Below, in pieces: positions 1 to 7,246 of a stretch of 14,370 bases of DNA. The translations under genes were made by a program, and so were the position numbers. Source of the stretch: Spirochaeta sp. (lineage in GTDB: Bacteria; Spirochaetota; Spirochaetia; DSM-27196; Alkalispirochaetaceae); NCBI GenBank assembly GCA_007117185.1, contig SKHA01000079.1, positions 1-14,370 of the forward strand, given 5' to 3'. Position 1 is the stretch's first letter. Each line of letters opens with the position of its first letter. Under the pieces are notes generated by a model. The model did no database searches. It saw only the letters and a list, made by a program, of their open reading frames with translations, and was not told the DNA's origin.

Positions 1-1931
1 CAGTAGCGGACCATCCAGACGAACGTTTCCCGGAGGTTCCGATAGTTCTCGTGCACCCGCTGGACAAATCGCTCCACCACATCGCCCTTGCCGTGCCGGG
101 TTAACTCAAGGAGGACCTCCCGGCTGCGGTGATAGGGCAGCAGTCGTTCGTAGACCTCACCCCAGTTCTTGCGGTCCACAACACGAACCATCTCCAGGAA
201 CCGTTTCCTGAGCGAAAGCAGGTCTATATCGGCAAAAACGTCCTCAAGGCTCTCGATCTGGGCGTACAGCCCGGCAAGATCGATCTCGAGTTCCGGCGGC
301 TTGAGGAAGGGATACGTCTTGAACACCCCCTGAAGTACCAGCGCAGATGCAATAGTCTGATCGGAAACCTGGGAAGAACTGCGAAGTACCGAGGCAAAGT
401 ACTCGATCATCTCCCGGACATATTCGCTGTCCAGCCCCTCGCTCTGTTCAAGCTGTTCCGCGTCGTTATCTCCCCGAAGAAATTCCAGGTACTCTTCCAG
501 GGTCTTCACCTTGTCCGAAAATGTTTTGTCTGATCGGAACTTATTGTAGGTTTTCTCTTCAAAGGAGACCGGATCGGTCCGGACGGTATAGTGATCCGCT
601 TTGCTCTGCAGAATACCGAAGTCCGGGTTGGTTTTCAAAATCTCCCGCGCTTTGGTGCTCCAGGAGGACCATTCTCCCTGGGTGAGGATGGACGGCACCA
701 GCTCGGCCTTGATCTTCTTCATATCCGCGCCGTCGCCAATACTCCTGATGACCGTCTTGAGGGTCCAGACGATGTTCTTCTTGACCAGCGCTTTCAGCTT
801 TTCCCGCTTCCAGACAGCCCGAAGGACCCAGATATGTTCTTTCGGCAGGACGTCAAGAGAGTCGACCGCCATCTTCAGGGACATGCTGTGGTCACGCTTC
901 TGGGCGAAGTCGATGACGATCAGGTCGCTTTCGATCTTGCGAATCCGACCGATCCCCCAACTGCGGTGAAAGACGAAGTTTCCCGTATCGAAGGCGATGT
1001 GCTTCTCAAAGTCAGCGATCGCCTCGTGGACCGGCCGCCAGGACTGGTTGATGTTGCTGACACGAATGTACTCCTCGAGATTGCTGTGATCAGCATACTT
1101 CTTTTCAAAGCACTCGATGATCTCTTTTCGGGCCCAGTGATTCTTTGGGTCGTAGGCCAGCACTCTTTTCAGCAGCCCTATGGAACGGTTCCAGTCGCTT
1201 CCAGCTTTCATCGCCGGATACAGATCTTCCAGGAGTTGGATTGCCCGCTCGGTGCTGATGAAACGGCCGATCTTCTGCTCAGCGTGATAGAAGAACTCGG
1301 TCTCACCGGGAGCCAGCGCGACAAGGCGATGCCAGACTTCCTTGACGTGGGAGAAACTCTTCTTGGTGATGTACCGGTGGAGCGCTTTCTTGTAGTAGGA
1401 AACCGCCTCTTCGGGTTTGCCTTCCTTCTCACGGAGCTCCGCGAGATGACGGACGATATCCGCCTCTTCGTAGTCTACCCGAATCAACCGCTCCCAGACC
1501 TCGTGCAGCTTGTCCTGTTCGTTCTCACTGGAGTAGACATCAGCGAGTATTCGTAATGCATTCCGGTTTTCGGCGAACGCCAGGATGCGCTGGCAGAGCT
1601 GCTCCACAATATTCCATTTATGGTTATCAAAGAATATCTGGGTGAGGGTGATCAGATTGGCATCATCCACTGCCTGGTTGGACAGATCGATCACGCCGGC
1701 AATATACAACGCGATGATACTGTTCTTGGTATGCTGAAGATGCTCCTCGCACATCTCCCGGGCTTCATCCTCCAGACCTGCCGCGGCAGTCTGCTCGATG
1801 AGCTCATCAAGTTCCTGGAAATTACCGACTGTGTAATTATTCAGGGTTGCCCGGGTCCACTTCTCACCATTGAGAAGCTCATTTAACTGCTGCATCAGTT
1901 CAGGCGTTGTACTGGTGGTAGACATTGACAT
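1..1931 (-). CDS. greA: Spirochaete-type giant GreA transcription elongation factor, N-terminal part (runs off window)
   Basis: This gene reads leftward off the window; 643 residues are visible and the C-terminus is missing. The N-terminus (LNGEKWTRATLNNYTVGNF, about residues 19-37) and the helical repeats to about residue 300 match my memory of the roughly 900-residue spirochaete GreA, whose coiled-coil GreA domain sits at the C-terminus. That domain would lie outside the window, so the GreA function (rescue of backtracked RNA polymerase by stimulating transcript cleavage) is inferred. Residues about 318-364 (FVFHRSWGIGRI onward) look like a small beta-barrel. I chose the ATG at 1931 because GGAG (1937-1940) lies 5 bases upstream. 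A second in-frame ATG is at 1925, and the ATG at 1895 has no ribosome site. The gene overlaps the upstream TPR gene by 32 bases, which suggests translational coupling. Confidence 0.82.
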   Translation of the reverse strand, partial: MSMSTTSTTPELMQQLNELLNGEKWTRATLNNYTVGNFQELDELIEQTAAAGLEDEAREMCEEHLQHTKNSIIALYIAGVIDLSNQAVDDANLITLTQIFFDNHKWNIVEQLCQRILAFAENRNALRILADVYSSENEQDKLHEVWERLIRVDYEEADIVRHLAELREKEGKPEEAVSYYKKALHRYITKKSFSHVKEVWHRLVALAPGETEFFYHAEQKIGRFISTERAIQLLEDLYPAMKAGSDWNRSIGLLKRVLAYDPKNHWARKEIIECFEKKYADHSNLEEYIRVSNINQSWRPVHEAIADFEKHIAFDTGNFVFHRSWGIGRIRKIESDLIVIDFAQKRDHSMSLKMAVDSLDVLPKEHIWVLRAVWKREKLKALVKKNIVWTLKTVIRSIGDGADMKKIKAELVPSILTQGEWSSWSTKAREILKTNPDFGILQSKADHYTVRTDPVSFEEKTYNKFRSDKTFSDKVKTLEEYLEFLRGDNDAEQLEQSEGLDSEYVREMIEYFASVLRSSSQVSDQTIASALVLQGVFKTYPFLKPPELEIDLAGLYAQIESLEDVFADIDLLSLRKRFLEMVRVVDRKNWGEVYERLLPYHRSREVLLELTRHGKGDVVERFVQRVHENYRNLRETFVWMVRY

Positions 1932-2838
1932 CAACACTCCGTATTTTCAGCAAAACTTCTTCTACTTTACCCGGGGCTTCCTTGACCGCCACGTAGTGGT
2001 CGATCAGCCAGAAGTACCGGTTTAACAACCGCGGTAACACCAGGTCACGGGTGCCTGCGTTTTCCCGCAGGTCCCGCTCAAGTTCATAGATGGACTGCTT
2101 GAGGCGCCCGTATTCAATAGAACGCAACTCCCGTTTGACGTTCAACACCCCGTACAGAAATCCGAAAACCGGAATCCACTCCAGCAACGCGTCACCGGAA
2201 TACCCCCGATCCTCAACCGCCTTTACAAGGCGGGTTATAAGTTCCGACTCCAGCCGGGAAATGTCAATCTTTCGCGCTTCCAGAAAGAACGCTTCACGAA
2301 ATAACGCCTTTGCCGTCGATATTTCGCCGACCAGGGCGTGGACATCAGCCGTTTCTGCCAGAATCTCCGCATCCTCGGGACGTTGCACCGACGCGGAGTG
2401 CAGAAAGCGCCTGGCCCGATCGTAGTCCCCCGCACCCTTGTAGCAGCGACCAATCCGCACCAGGAGATCCGCATCCCTGTTGGCCTGGTCCCGGTAGACA
2501 TCCCGGTATTGCTCAAGGGCCTCGCCGAAGACGTACTGTCGGAGGGCGTTCATCTGAACGTCCACAACCGCTCCAATACGACCGGCAAACTCCTGAAACA
2601 CACCCCACTGGGCGAGAAAATACTCTCCCCGCTCAAAGGAGTCTTTTAACGCCACCATCCGGTGGTGCCGGTCCTTCCAGAAATTGAGATACTTCAGCGT
2701 GGCGACCACATCGTCGTTCTCAAAATCCAGCGAGAGAGCTTTCTCAACTTCATCGATTGCGTCGTGCAGGCGATGTGAAGCGATGAGAGCCGCGCCACGT
2801 TGCAAAGACTCATTCACCCTCTCATTCCGGCTTTCCAA
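1900..2838 (-). CDS. Cytoplasmic TPR-repeat protein, partner gene of greA
   Basis: A 312-residue protein of unknown function. No signal peptide or membrane segment is visible. TPR-like helical pairs occur near residues 12-45 and most clearly at about 120-190 (for example LLVRIGRCYKGAGDYDRARRF and the following repeat). The C-terminal third is helical and rich in charged residues. It is the first gene of a two-gene operon with the giant greA, which itself begins with helical repeats, so a role linked to the transcription machinery is possible but unproven. The start chosen is TTG at 2838, with AGGA 10 bases upstream; a GTG eight codons further in is an alternative. No ATG gives a sensible start in this frame. 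A strong promoter lies about 35 bases upstream. Confidence 0.7.
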   Translation of the reverse strand: MESRNERVNESLQRGAALIASHRLHDAIDEVEKALSLDFENDDVVATLKYLNFWKDRHHRMVALKDSFERGEYFLAQWGVFQEFAGRIGAVVDVQMNALRQYVFGEALEQYRDVYRDQANRDADLLVRIGRCYKGAGDYDRARRFLHSASVQRPEDAEILAETADVHALVGEISTAKALFREAFFLEARKIDISRLESELITRLVKAVEDRGYSGDALLEWIPVFGFLYGVLNVKRELRSIEYGRLKQSIYELERDLRENAGTRDLVLPRLLNRYFWLIDHYVAVKEAPGKVEEVLLKIRSVDVNVYHQYNA

Positions 2839-2871
2839 GCTACTGGCTTCCTTCTTCGTGGCGTTCGGTCC

Positions 2872-2899
2872 ATTATAGCATGTTGCCCGAAAAGGTCAA
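2872..2899 (-). promoter_or_regulatory. Sigma-70-type promoter of the TPR-greA operon
   Basis: On the minus strand, TTGACC (2899-2894) and a perfect TATAAT (2877-2872) are separated by 16 bases, and TG lies one base before the -10 box (extended -10). Transcription should start near 2865, about 27 bases before the TTG start at 2838. This is the best promoter match in the window. Confidence 0.75.
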
Positions 2900-2921
2900 C
2901 GAACCGCCGGCAGCACCGGTC

Positions 2922-2950
2922 TGTACCAATCGGTGGCGGTGCGTTAGAAT
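2922..2950 (+). promoter_or_regulatory. Possible rpe promoter giving a leaderless mRNA
   Basis: TAGAAT (2945-2950) is a 5/6 match to the -10 consensus. A weak TGTACC lies 17 bases upstream (2922-2927, 3/6 match). The -10 box ends only 7 bases before the rpe ATG, so transcription would start at or next to the start codon. No Shine-Dalgarno sequence precedes the gene, which fits a leaderless message. The weak -35 keeps confidence low. Confidence 0.3.
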
Positions 2951-2957
2951 CCCTGCA

Positions 2958-3647
2958 ATGGACTCGGTACTAATAGCCCCGTCGGTTCTCTCGGCGGACT
3001 TTGCAGATGTTCGCTCCGGTCTCGACCGCATTAACGAGGCGGGGGTGAGTTGGATTCACATGGACGTGATGGACGGTCATTTCGTCCCCAATATCAGTTT
3101 CGGCGCCAAGATGGTGGAAGACATCCGCAAGCGAACTGATGAAACCCTGGACGTTCACCTCATGATCTCCAACCCTGAGCAGTTTGTGAAACAGTTCGCT
3201 GATGCCGGAGCAGACTATCTGACCGTTCATTACGAGGCGTCAGTGCACCTGCACCGGCTGATTCAGTCTATCCGCGACTGTGGCGTCCGCCCGGGGGTGG
3301 CCATCGTTCCATCGACCCCGGTGTCGCTGCTCCAGGAAATCCTGCCGGAGGTTGACCTGGTTCTGGTTATGACGGTGAACCCCGGCTTTGGCGGTCAAAA
3401 ACTGATACCGTCCACACTTGGTAAGGTGAGTGCGCTGGTAGAGCTGCGCCGTCGCCACGGATGGGACTTCCGTATCTCCGTGGATGGCGGTATCAACACC
3501 GAGACAGCGTCCTCCGCCCGGGATGCAGGGGTAGACGTTGTGGTGACCGGTTCCGCCTTTTTCGAAGCACCGGACCTACACGCATTCATGCAGCAGATTA
3601 CCGGCGTTCCTCACGGTAAACCCGGGGAACCCGGCAGCCGACAATAA
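2958..3647 (+). CDS. rpe: Ribulose-phosphate 3-epimerase
   Basis: This enzyme interconverts D-ribulose 5-phosphate and D-xylulose 5-phosphate in the non-oxidative pentose phosphate pathway, in the cytoplasm. At 229 residues it has the normal family length. The TIM-barrel signatures are all present: IAPSVLSADF (6-15), the metal ligands His34 and Asp36 in IHMDVMDGHFVPN, His67 in DVHLMI, MTVNPGFGGQ (138-147) and Asp176 in SVDGGIN. The phosphate-binding GSA follows at about 198-200. The ATG at 2958 fits the family N-terminus; an in-frame ATG at 2880 would add 26 unrelated residues. No ribosome binding site is visible. It is the first of four close, co-directional genes. The tail after residue 216 (GVPHGKPGEPGSRQ) is low-complexity and probably disordered. 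Confidence 0.96.
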   Translation: MDSVLIAPSVLSADFADVRSGLDRINEAGVSWIHMDVMDGHFVPNISFGAKMVEDIRKRTDETLDVHLMISNPEQFVKQFADAGADYLTVHYEASVHLHRLIQSIRDCGVRPGVAIVPSTPVSLLQEILPEVDLVLVMTVNPGFGGQKLIPSTLGKVSALVELRRRHGWDFRISVDGGINTETASSARDAGVDVVVTGSAFFEAPDLHAFMQQITGVPHGKPGEPGSRQ

Positions 3648-3663
3648 GATCGGGGGGATTCAG

Positions 3664-4503
3664 ATGACCACGCACAACCGACCGTTTGTCCTGGCCGCGC
3701 TGTTGACGATTCTACTGCTGGGCACTGCGGTACAGGCTCGCAGCCAGGATAGAATACTTCAGGAAGGGCTGACAGCATTTCAGCAGAGCGACTTTGGTAC
3801 GGCGATCATGCGCTTTCGCGAAGTACTCCTGGAGAGCCCTGATGAACAGACAGAAGCGACAGCCTACTTCTGGCTGGCCAAGTCGGCGATGGCCGCAGGC
3901 CGCCTGGCCGAAGCAGAGCGTAATCTTGAGTTTTACCTGCTGACGTTTCCGAATCACCGCTTTTACGTTGAAGGGCGGTACCAGCAGGGACGGTTGTTGT
4001 TCATGCAGCAGGACTACGAAAGCGCCATTCAGAGTCTCGAAGCGTTTATTCGGGATTTTCCTGATTCACCCTTCGTAGCCAACGCTGTCTACTGGAGCGG
4101 TGAGGCGCTGTTCAGCCTTGGACGGCTCGACCAGGCCCGGCTTCTGTTTCAACGTGTCATTCGGGATTTTCCCAGCAGTTTCCGGGTGGAAGCGGCGCGC
4201 TATCGTGTGGCTGTGATAGAACTCACCTTTCGTGAACAGGAACTTCTCCAGCTTTTACGCTGGAGCCATGAAGAAAACCTCCGCGCCCTTGATGAGTTTC
4301 GCCGACGGGAACGGGCGTTTCAGGAAGCGATAACGGTGTACCAGGAGCGTCTGGCCAGCAACGAAGGGCAGACCGGGCAGGATGAGATCAACCGACTGAC
4401 CAGCCAGAACAGGAGCCTGCAGGAGACCCTCCGCAACCGCGACGCCCGACTCCGACAACTGGAAGACGAGCTTCGGGAGCTTTCTGCCGGTCGGAACCCG
4501 TAG
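3664..4503 (+). CDS. Exported TPR protein with C-terminal coiled coil (YbgF/BamD-like architecture)
   Basis: A 279-residue protein with a clear Sec signal peptide: hydrophobic core at about residues 8-22 and a likely cut after VQA (residue 25). There is no lipobox cysteine, so it is probably a soluble periplasmic protein. Four TPR-like repeats follow (about 30-63, 66-100, 102-137 and 138-175), each ending in the FPxSxF/FPNH type typical of the outer-membrane assembly (BamD) and Tol-Pal (YbgF/CpoB) groups. From about residue 185 to 275 it is a charged helix, likely a coiled coil. The N-terminal TPR/C-terminal coil order is the reverse of E. coli CpoB, so I do not assign a name. A GGGGGGA ribosome site precedes the ATG. 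The stop overlaps the AGGAG of the next gene. Confidence 0.8.
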   Translation: MTTHNRPFVLAALLTILLLGTAVQARSQDRILQEGLTAFQQSDFGTAIMRFREVLLESPDEQTEATAYFWLAKSAMAAGRLAEAERNLEFYLLTFPNHRFYVEGRYQQGRLLFMQQDYESAIQSLEAFIRDFPDSPFVANAVYWSGEALFSLGRLDQARLLFQRVIRDFPSSFRVEAARYRVAVIELTFREQELLQLLRWSHEENLRALDEFRRRERAFQEAITVYQERLASNEGQTGQDEINRLTSQNRSLQETLRNRDARLRQLEDELRELSAGRNP

Positions 4504-4516
4504 GAGAACCCAGGAG

Positions 4517-5632
4517 TTGAAACGCTCCACCATCAGGACACTGAAGAAGGCGCGGCGACTGTATCTGCGCCGTCGCTATCCTGAACTAATCACGTTTCTC
4601 GAGCCACAGGTGTTTCTTTTCCGCCAGAGCTATCACTATTTCTACCTCCTGGGAATGAGCTGCCTCTACACCGGCGACTATGCCGGCGCCCACTCCTATC
4701 TTCGCCGTGCCCTCGATATCGAGGAAAAGACAGACGCGCTTCTGGGGGTGGCAGCAGTCACGTTGCGGCGACGCCAGCCGGACGAAGCGTTGCGCACCTA
4801 CCTGGATATCCTGGATCTGGACAACGGCAACCGCCGGGCAAAACGGGCCCTCCAGTGGATAAAAGAGATCGAAAGCCCCGATGAGATCGTCCAGTGGTTT
4901 CAGGACAAACGTTTCCACAAGATTCTACCCAGCCGGGGTTTTGCGATCCCCCCCCTGGTATGGGTTGCGTTCCTGGCGGTTCTGCTGGCTTTTGCCGCAG
5001 TCGTCCTCGTCCGCGTTCTTCCCGAGGTGGAGCTCTTTCGTTCCCGGGATGTCCGCCCCGGAAGCGAGCTGCTGCACGTGTCCCGCAGCGAAGACGTTCT
5101 GGCGATGGACCATGCCGAGACGGAGATCGTCCTGACGGAACGTGAAGCGCAGGCGCTGATCCGCCAGGTCGGTGATCTCTTCAACGCCGGGCGGGACAAC
5201 ATGGTCCGGAGGGAGCTGAACCGCATTGCCCTGTCCAACGCATCCGGGGTGATCAAGACGAGAGCGGAACTGCTTCGGGACTATCTGCGTGAACCGGAGT
5301 TCACTACGATGACCGACTCGTTCACCCTGCGCGAGGTTACCCGCAACCCGCTGCTGCACCATGAGGTATTTGTTCGCTGGAGGGGCAGGACAGCGAACCT
5401 GGACATCACCGAGGAGCGGATTCGCTTCGACCTCCTTGTGGGGTACCATCGCGGCCAGGTTCTTGAGGGTATCGTGCCGGTGGAGCTGGGCTTTGCCGTC
5501 CTGCTGGATCCGGATCAGGCTATCGAGGTGATCGGGCGGGTTGTTCTCACCGGGAACGGCGATTTCAGGCTGGACGGCACCCGGGTACGCATTCTTTCGC
5601 CGAGTGAGGCGGCGGAAGAGGAAACACGGTGA
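4517..5632 (+). CDS. Membrane-anchored TPR protein with large C-terminal domain of unknown function
   Basis: A 371-residue protein I cannot name. It begins with a basic helix (RTLKKARRLYLRRRYPELI) and TPR-like repeats at about residues 8-120. One transmembrane helix follows at about 144-168 (proline then AFLAVLLAFAAVVLV). The C-terminal part (about 175-371) is predicted mixed alpha/beta and ends in a probable beta-rich fold (YHRGQVLEGIVPVELGFAVLL and FRLDGTRVRIL). With the basic repeats first, the TPR domain is probably cytoplasmic and the C-terminal domain periplasmic. The start is TTG at 4517, with AGGAG at 4502-4506 (10 bases upstream, inside the previous stop); a second AGGAG abuts the TTG. 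The upstream neighbour is also a TPR protein, but exported, so the pair may act in one envelope assembly. Confidence 0.7.
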   Translation: MKRSTIRTLKKARRLYLRRRYPELITFLEPQVFLFRQSYHYFYLLGMSCLYTGDYAGAHSYLRRALDIEEKTDALLGVAAVTLRRRQPDEALRTYLDILDLDNGNRRAKRALQWIKEIESPDEIVQWFQDKRFHKILPSRGFAIPPLVWVAFLAVLLAFAAVVLVRVLPEVELFRSRDVRPGSELLHVSRSEDVLAMDHAETEIVLTEREAQALIRQVGDLFNAGRDNMVRRELNRIALSNASGVIKTRAELLRDYLREPEFTTMTDSFTLREVTRNPLLHHEVFVRWRGRTANLDITEERIRFDLLVGYHRGQVLEGIVPVELGFAVLLDPDQAIEVIGRVVLTGNGDFRLDGTRVRILSPSEAAEEETR

Positions 5633-5642
5633 GGTACTCCCG

Positions 5643-6086
5643 ATGAGGGCGGTGCTGCAACGGGTATCGTCGGCATCGGTGACGGTGGATGGCGAGGTAA
5701 CCGGGAAGATCGCCGCCGGTCTGGTGGTGCTGCTTGGGATCGCTCCCGAGGATACCTCTGCTATCGTGACGACGATGGCCGAAAAGATCCTGAACCTGCG
5801 GATCTTTCACGACGATCAGAAGCGGATGAACCGCTCCTTGATCGATGTGGCGGGGGCGGTACTCCTGATCAGCCAGTTTACCCTCTACGCCGACACCAGG
5901 CGGGGAAGAAGGCCCGGTTTCAACGCCGCCGCACCCCCGGACCTGGCGCGCAGTCTCTACCACCACATGGGAGCGGAGCTTTCCCGACAGGTACCGGTGG
6001 AGTGGGGCGTCTTTGGAGCGGAGATGGCTGTGGACCTGGTCAACCACGGCCCGGTGACCATTATTCTGGACAGCGACGATCGCTGA
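5643..6086 (+). CDS. dtd: D-aminoacyl-tRNA deacylase
   Basis: This enzyme hydrolyses D-amino acids (and glycine mischarged on tRNA-Ala) from tRNA and so proofreads chirality in translation. At 147 residues it has the standard bacterial DTD length. It starts with the family's MRAVLQRVSSASVTVDG. The two active-site signatures are present: SQFTLYAD (77-84) followed by RRGRRPGF, and the C-terminal Gly-Pro motif NHGPVT (134-139), which with the Ser-Gln-Phe-Thr of the partner subunit forms the dimer-interface pocket. The ATG at 5643 has GAGG 8 bases upstream (5631-5634), overlapping the stop of the TPR gene. Its stop lies 4 bases from the end of the convergent prs gene. Confidence 0.96.
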   Translation: MRAVLQRVSSASVTVDGEVTGKIAAGLVVLLGIAPEDTSAIVTTMAEKILNLRIFHDDQKRMNRSLIDVAGAVLLISQFTLYADTRRGRRPGFNAAAPPDLARSLYHHMGAELSRQVPVEWGVFGAEMAVDLVNHGPVTIILDSDDR

Positions 6087-6090
6087 TCGT
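6076..6090. terminator. Small inverted repeat between convergent dtd and prs
   Basis: ACGATC (6076-6081) and GATCGT (6085-6090) form a perfect 6-bp inverted repeat with a 3-base loop. It includes the dtd stop codon and abuts the prs stop. No T-run follows on either side, so it is a poor match to a Rho-independent terminator and may be chance. Confidence 0.2.
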
Positions 6091-7194
6091 TCAGATGAAG
6101 AGTTTCAGGTTGGAAAGATAGTGTCGCGGGTCAAAGTCATCAAAAAATGGTGACAGCGACTGCTCTTCGTGCATGCGCATCACTATTTCGGCGCTGAGAC
6201 GTGCCGAAGAGACCACTTCAAGATACGGCATCGCCCGCTGGATCTCTTCAGAGACGTCCACCGTGTCCGTGACGATGAGCCGATCCAGCATCCCCTGATC
6301 GTGAAGTTCATTCAGCCGCTCCCGGGATGGGTCCGAAAACACCGGATGCACCACCGCTATATTGATCCGGGCAACGTCTCGTCGCTTTAACTCCTTCACC
6401 AGGTTGTAGATACTGCCACCGGTGTCGATCATGTCATCGACGATCCAGATCTCCTTACCCTCGATTTTTGTGTCGGTGAGGATGTTTATCGACTCCACGG
6501 AGTTGGTTTTCTCGTAATTCCGCTGCTTGTGGGCGATCATCAGCCGCGTTCCAAAGGCCCGAGCATACTTACGGGCCACGTTCTCTCCGCCGGCATCTAC
6601 CGAACAGAACAGCCAGTCTTCACCGACGGTGGTATTGAGCACCTCAAGCTTGCGGACAAAGTTATCCGTTATGTACTCTTTCAGCATCGGACTGCCGGGA
6701 ACATCGTCAATGGCGCATATCCGCGGGTCAACAACCGTCTTTGACTTATCAGAGTGCAGCTGATAGGTGATGATGTGGTCTACGCCGAGGCTGGAGAGGG
6801 TCTTGTAGTGCAGCCAGAAGCCGACACTGTTGCGCCGGGTCGTACGGTCAGACCGGGAGCTGGTACAGAACGGCTCGAAGAGGGTGATCCGCCCCGGCTG
6901 GGATCGCCGCAGCGCGTCGATGGCGTGGTACATTTCCATCTTGTTCTGTTCTACTGACAGACCATAACTGTTCCGTCCCGCTGAAGCGAAGAGAAACACG
7001 TCTTTACCGCGAATGGAGGTGTGCACCTCAACCTCCATCTCCCCGTCGGCAAAGGTTACCGTCCGCAGTTCCCCACGGATCTTCCGGTTGTACCCCTTCC
7101 CGTAAAAGTCGGGAAACGTCTGCATCTCATACGCCACGCGTTCAGCGTAGTCTTCCATGCTTCTTGTAGCGAATACGACCAGTTCCCCGCGCAT
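6091..7194 (-). CDS. prs: Ribose-phosphate pyrophosphokinase, divergent long form
   Basis: PRPP synthetase transfers pyrophosphate from ATP to ribose 5-phosphate, giving PRPP for nucleotide, histidine and tryptophan synthesis. At 367 residues it exceeds the usual 310-320. Diagnostic parts: FADGEMEVEV (48-57); the catalytic loop region SVDAGGENVARKY with KQRNYEKT (198-230); and the PRPP-binding loop IVDDMIDTGGS (251-261), nearly canonical. The ATP-binding YARQDR stretch is replaced by SSRSDRTTRR (112-121), a marked departure. Extra segments lie near 28-45 and 160-195, and about 20 residues extend the C-terminus (FDPRHYLSNLKLFI). I recall long Prs proteins in other spirochaetes, so this is probably a lineage form and not a decayed gene. 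The ATG at 7194 fits the first beta strand but has no ribosome site; a -10-like box lies 6 bases upstream. Confidence 0.87.
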   Translation of the reverse strand: MRGELVVFATRSMEDYAERVAYEMQTFPDFYGKGYNRKIRGELRTVTFADGEMEVEVHTSIRGKDVFLFASAGRNSYGLSVEQNKMEMYHAIDALRRSQPGRITLFEPFCTSSRSDRTTRRNSVGFWLHYKTLSSLGVDHIITYQLHSDKSKTVVDPRICAIDDVPGSPMLKEYITDNFVRKLEVLNTTVGEDWLFCSVDAGGENVARKYARAFGTRLMIAHKQRNYEKTNSVESINILTDTKIEGKEIWIVDDMIDTGGSIYNLVKELKRRDVARINIAVVHPVFSDPSRERLNELHDQGMLDRLIVTDTVDVSEEIQRAMPYLEVVSSARLSAEIVMRMHEEQSLSPFFDDFDPRHYLSNLKLFI

Positions 7195-7200
7195 GGGAAA

Positions 7201-7230
7201 GGTATACTACAGATACACCGGAGAGGTCAA
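7201..7230 (-). promoter_or_regulatory. Possible prs promoter, leaderless arrangement
   Basis: On the minus strand, TTGACC (7230-7225) and TATACC (7206-7201) are separated by 18 bases. The -10 box ends 6 bases before the prs ATG at 7194, so transcription would begin at the start codon. The sequence between (TTTCCC) contains no Shine-Dalgarno site. An alternative -10 (TAGTAT, 15-base spacing) would give a leader of only a few bases. Confidence 0.4.
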
Positions 7231-7246
7231 AAGCAAAAAAACGATA

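Noticed and set aside
591..1556. Plus-strand open frame of 321 codons opposite greA
   Set aside because: The minus-strand greA reading frame is continuous and recognisable here. The plus-strand translation shows no known motif and looks like an antisense shadow.
1893..1895. ATG at 1895 as the greA start
   Set aside because: It lies just after the TPR stop but has no ribosome site. The in-frame ATG at 1931 has GGAG at 5-base spacing.
2880..2957. Earlier ATG for rpe, adding 26 residues
   Set aside because: The added residues are unrelated to the family, and the frame would begin inside the opposing greA promoter. The family N-terminus begins at the ATG at 2958.
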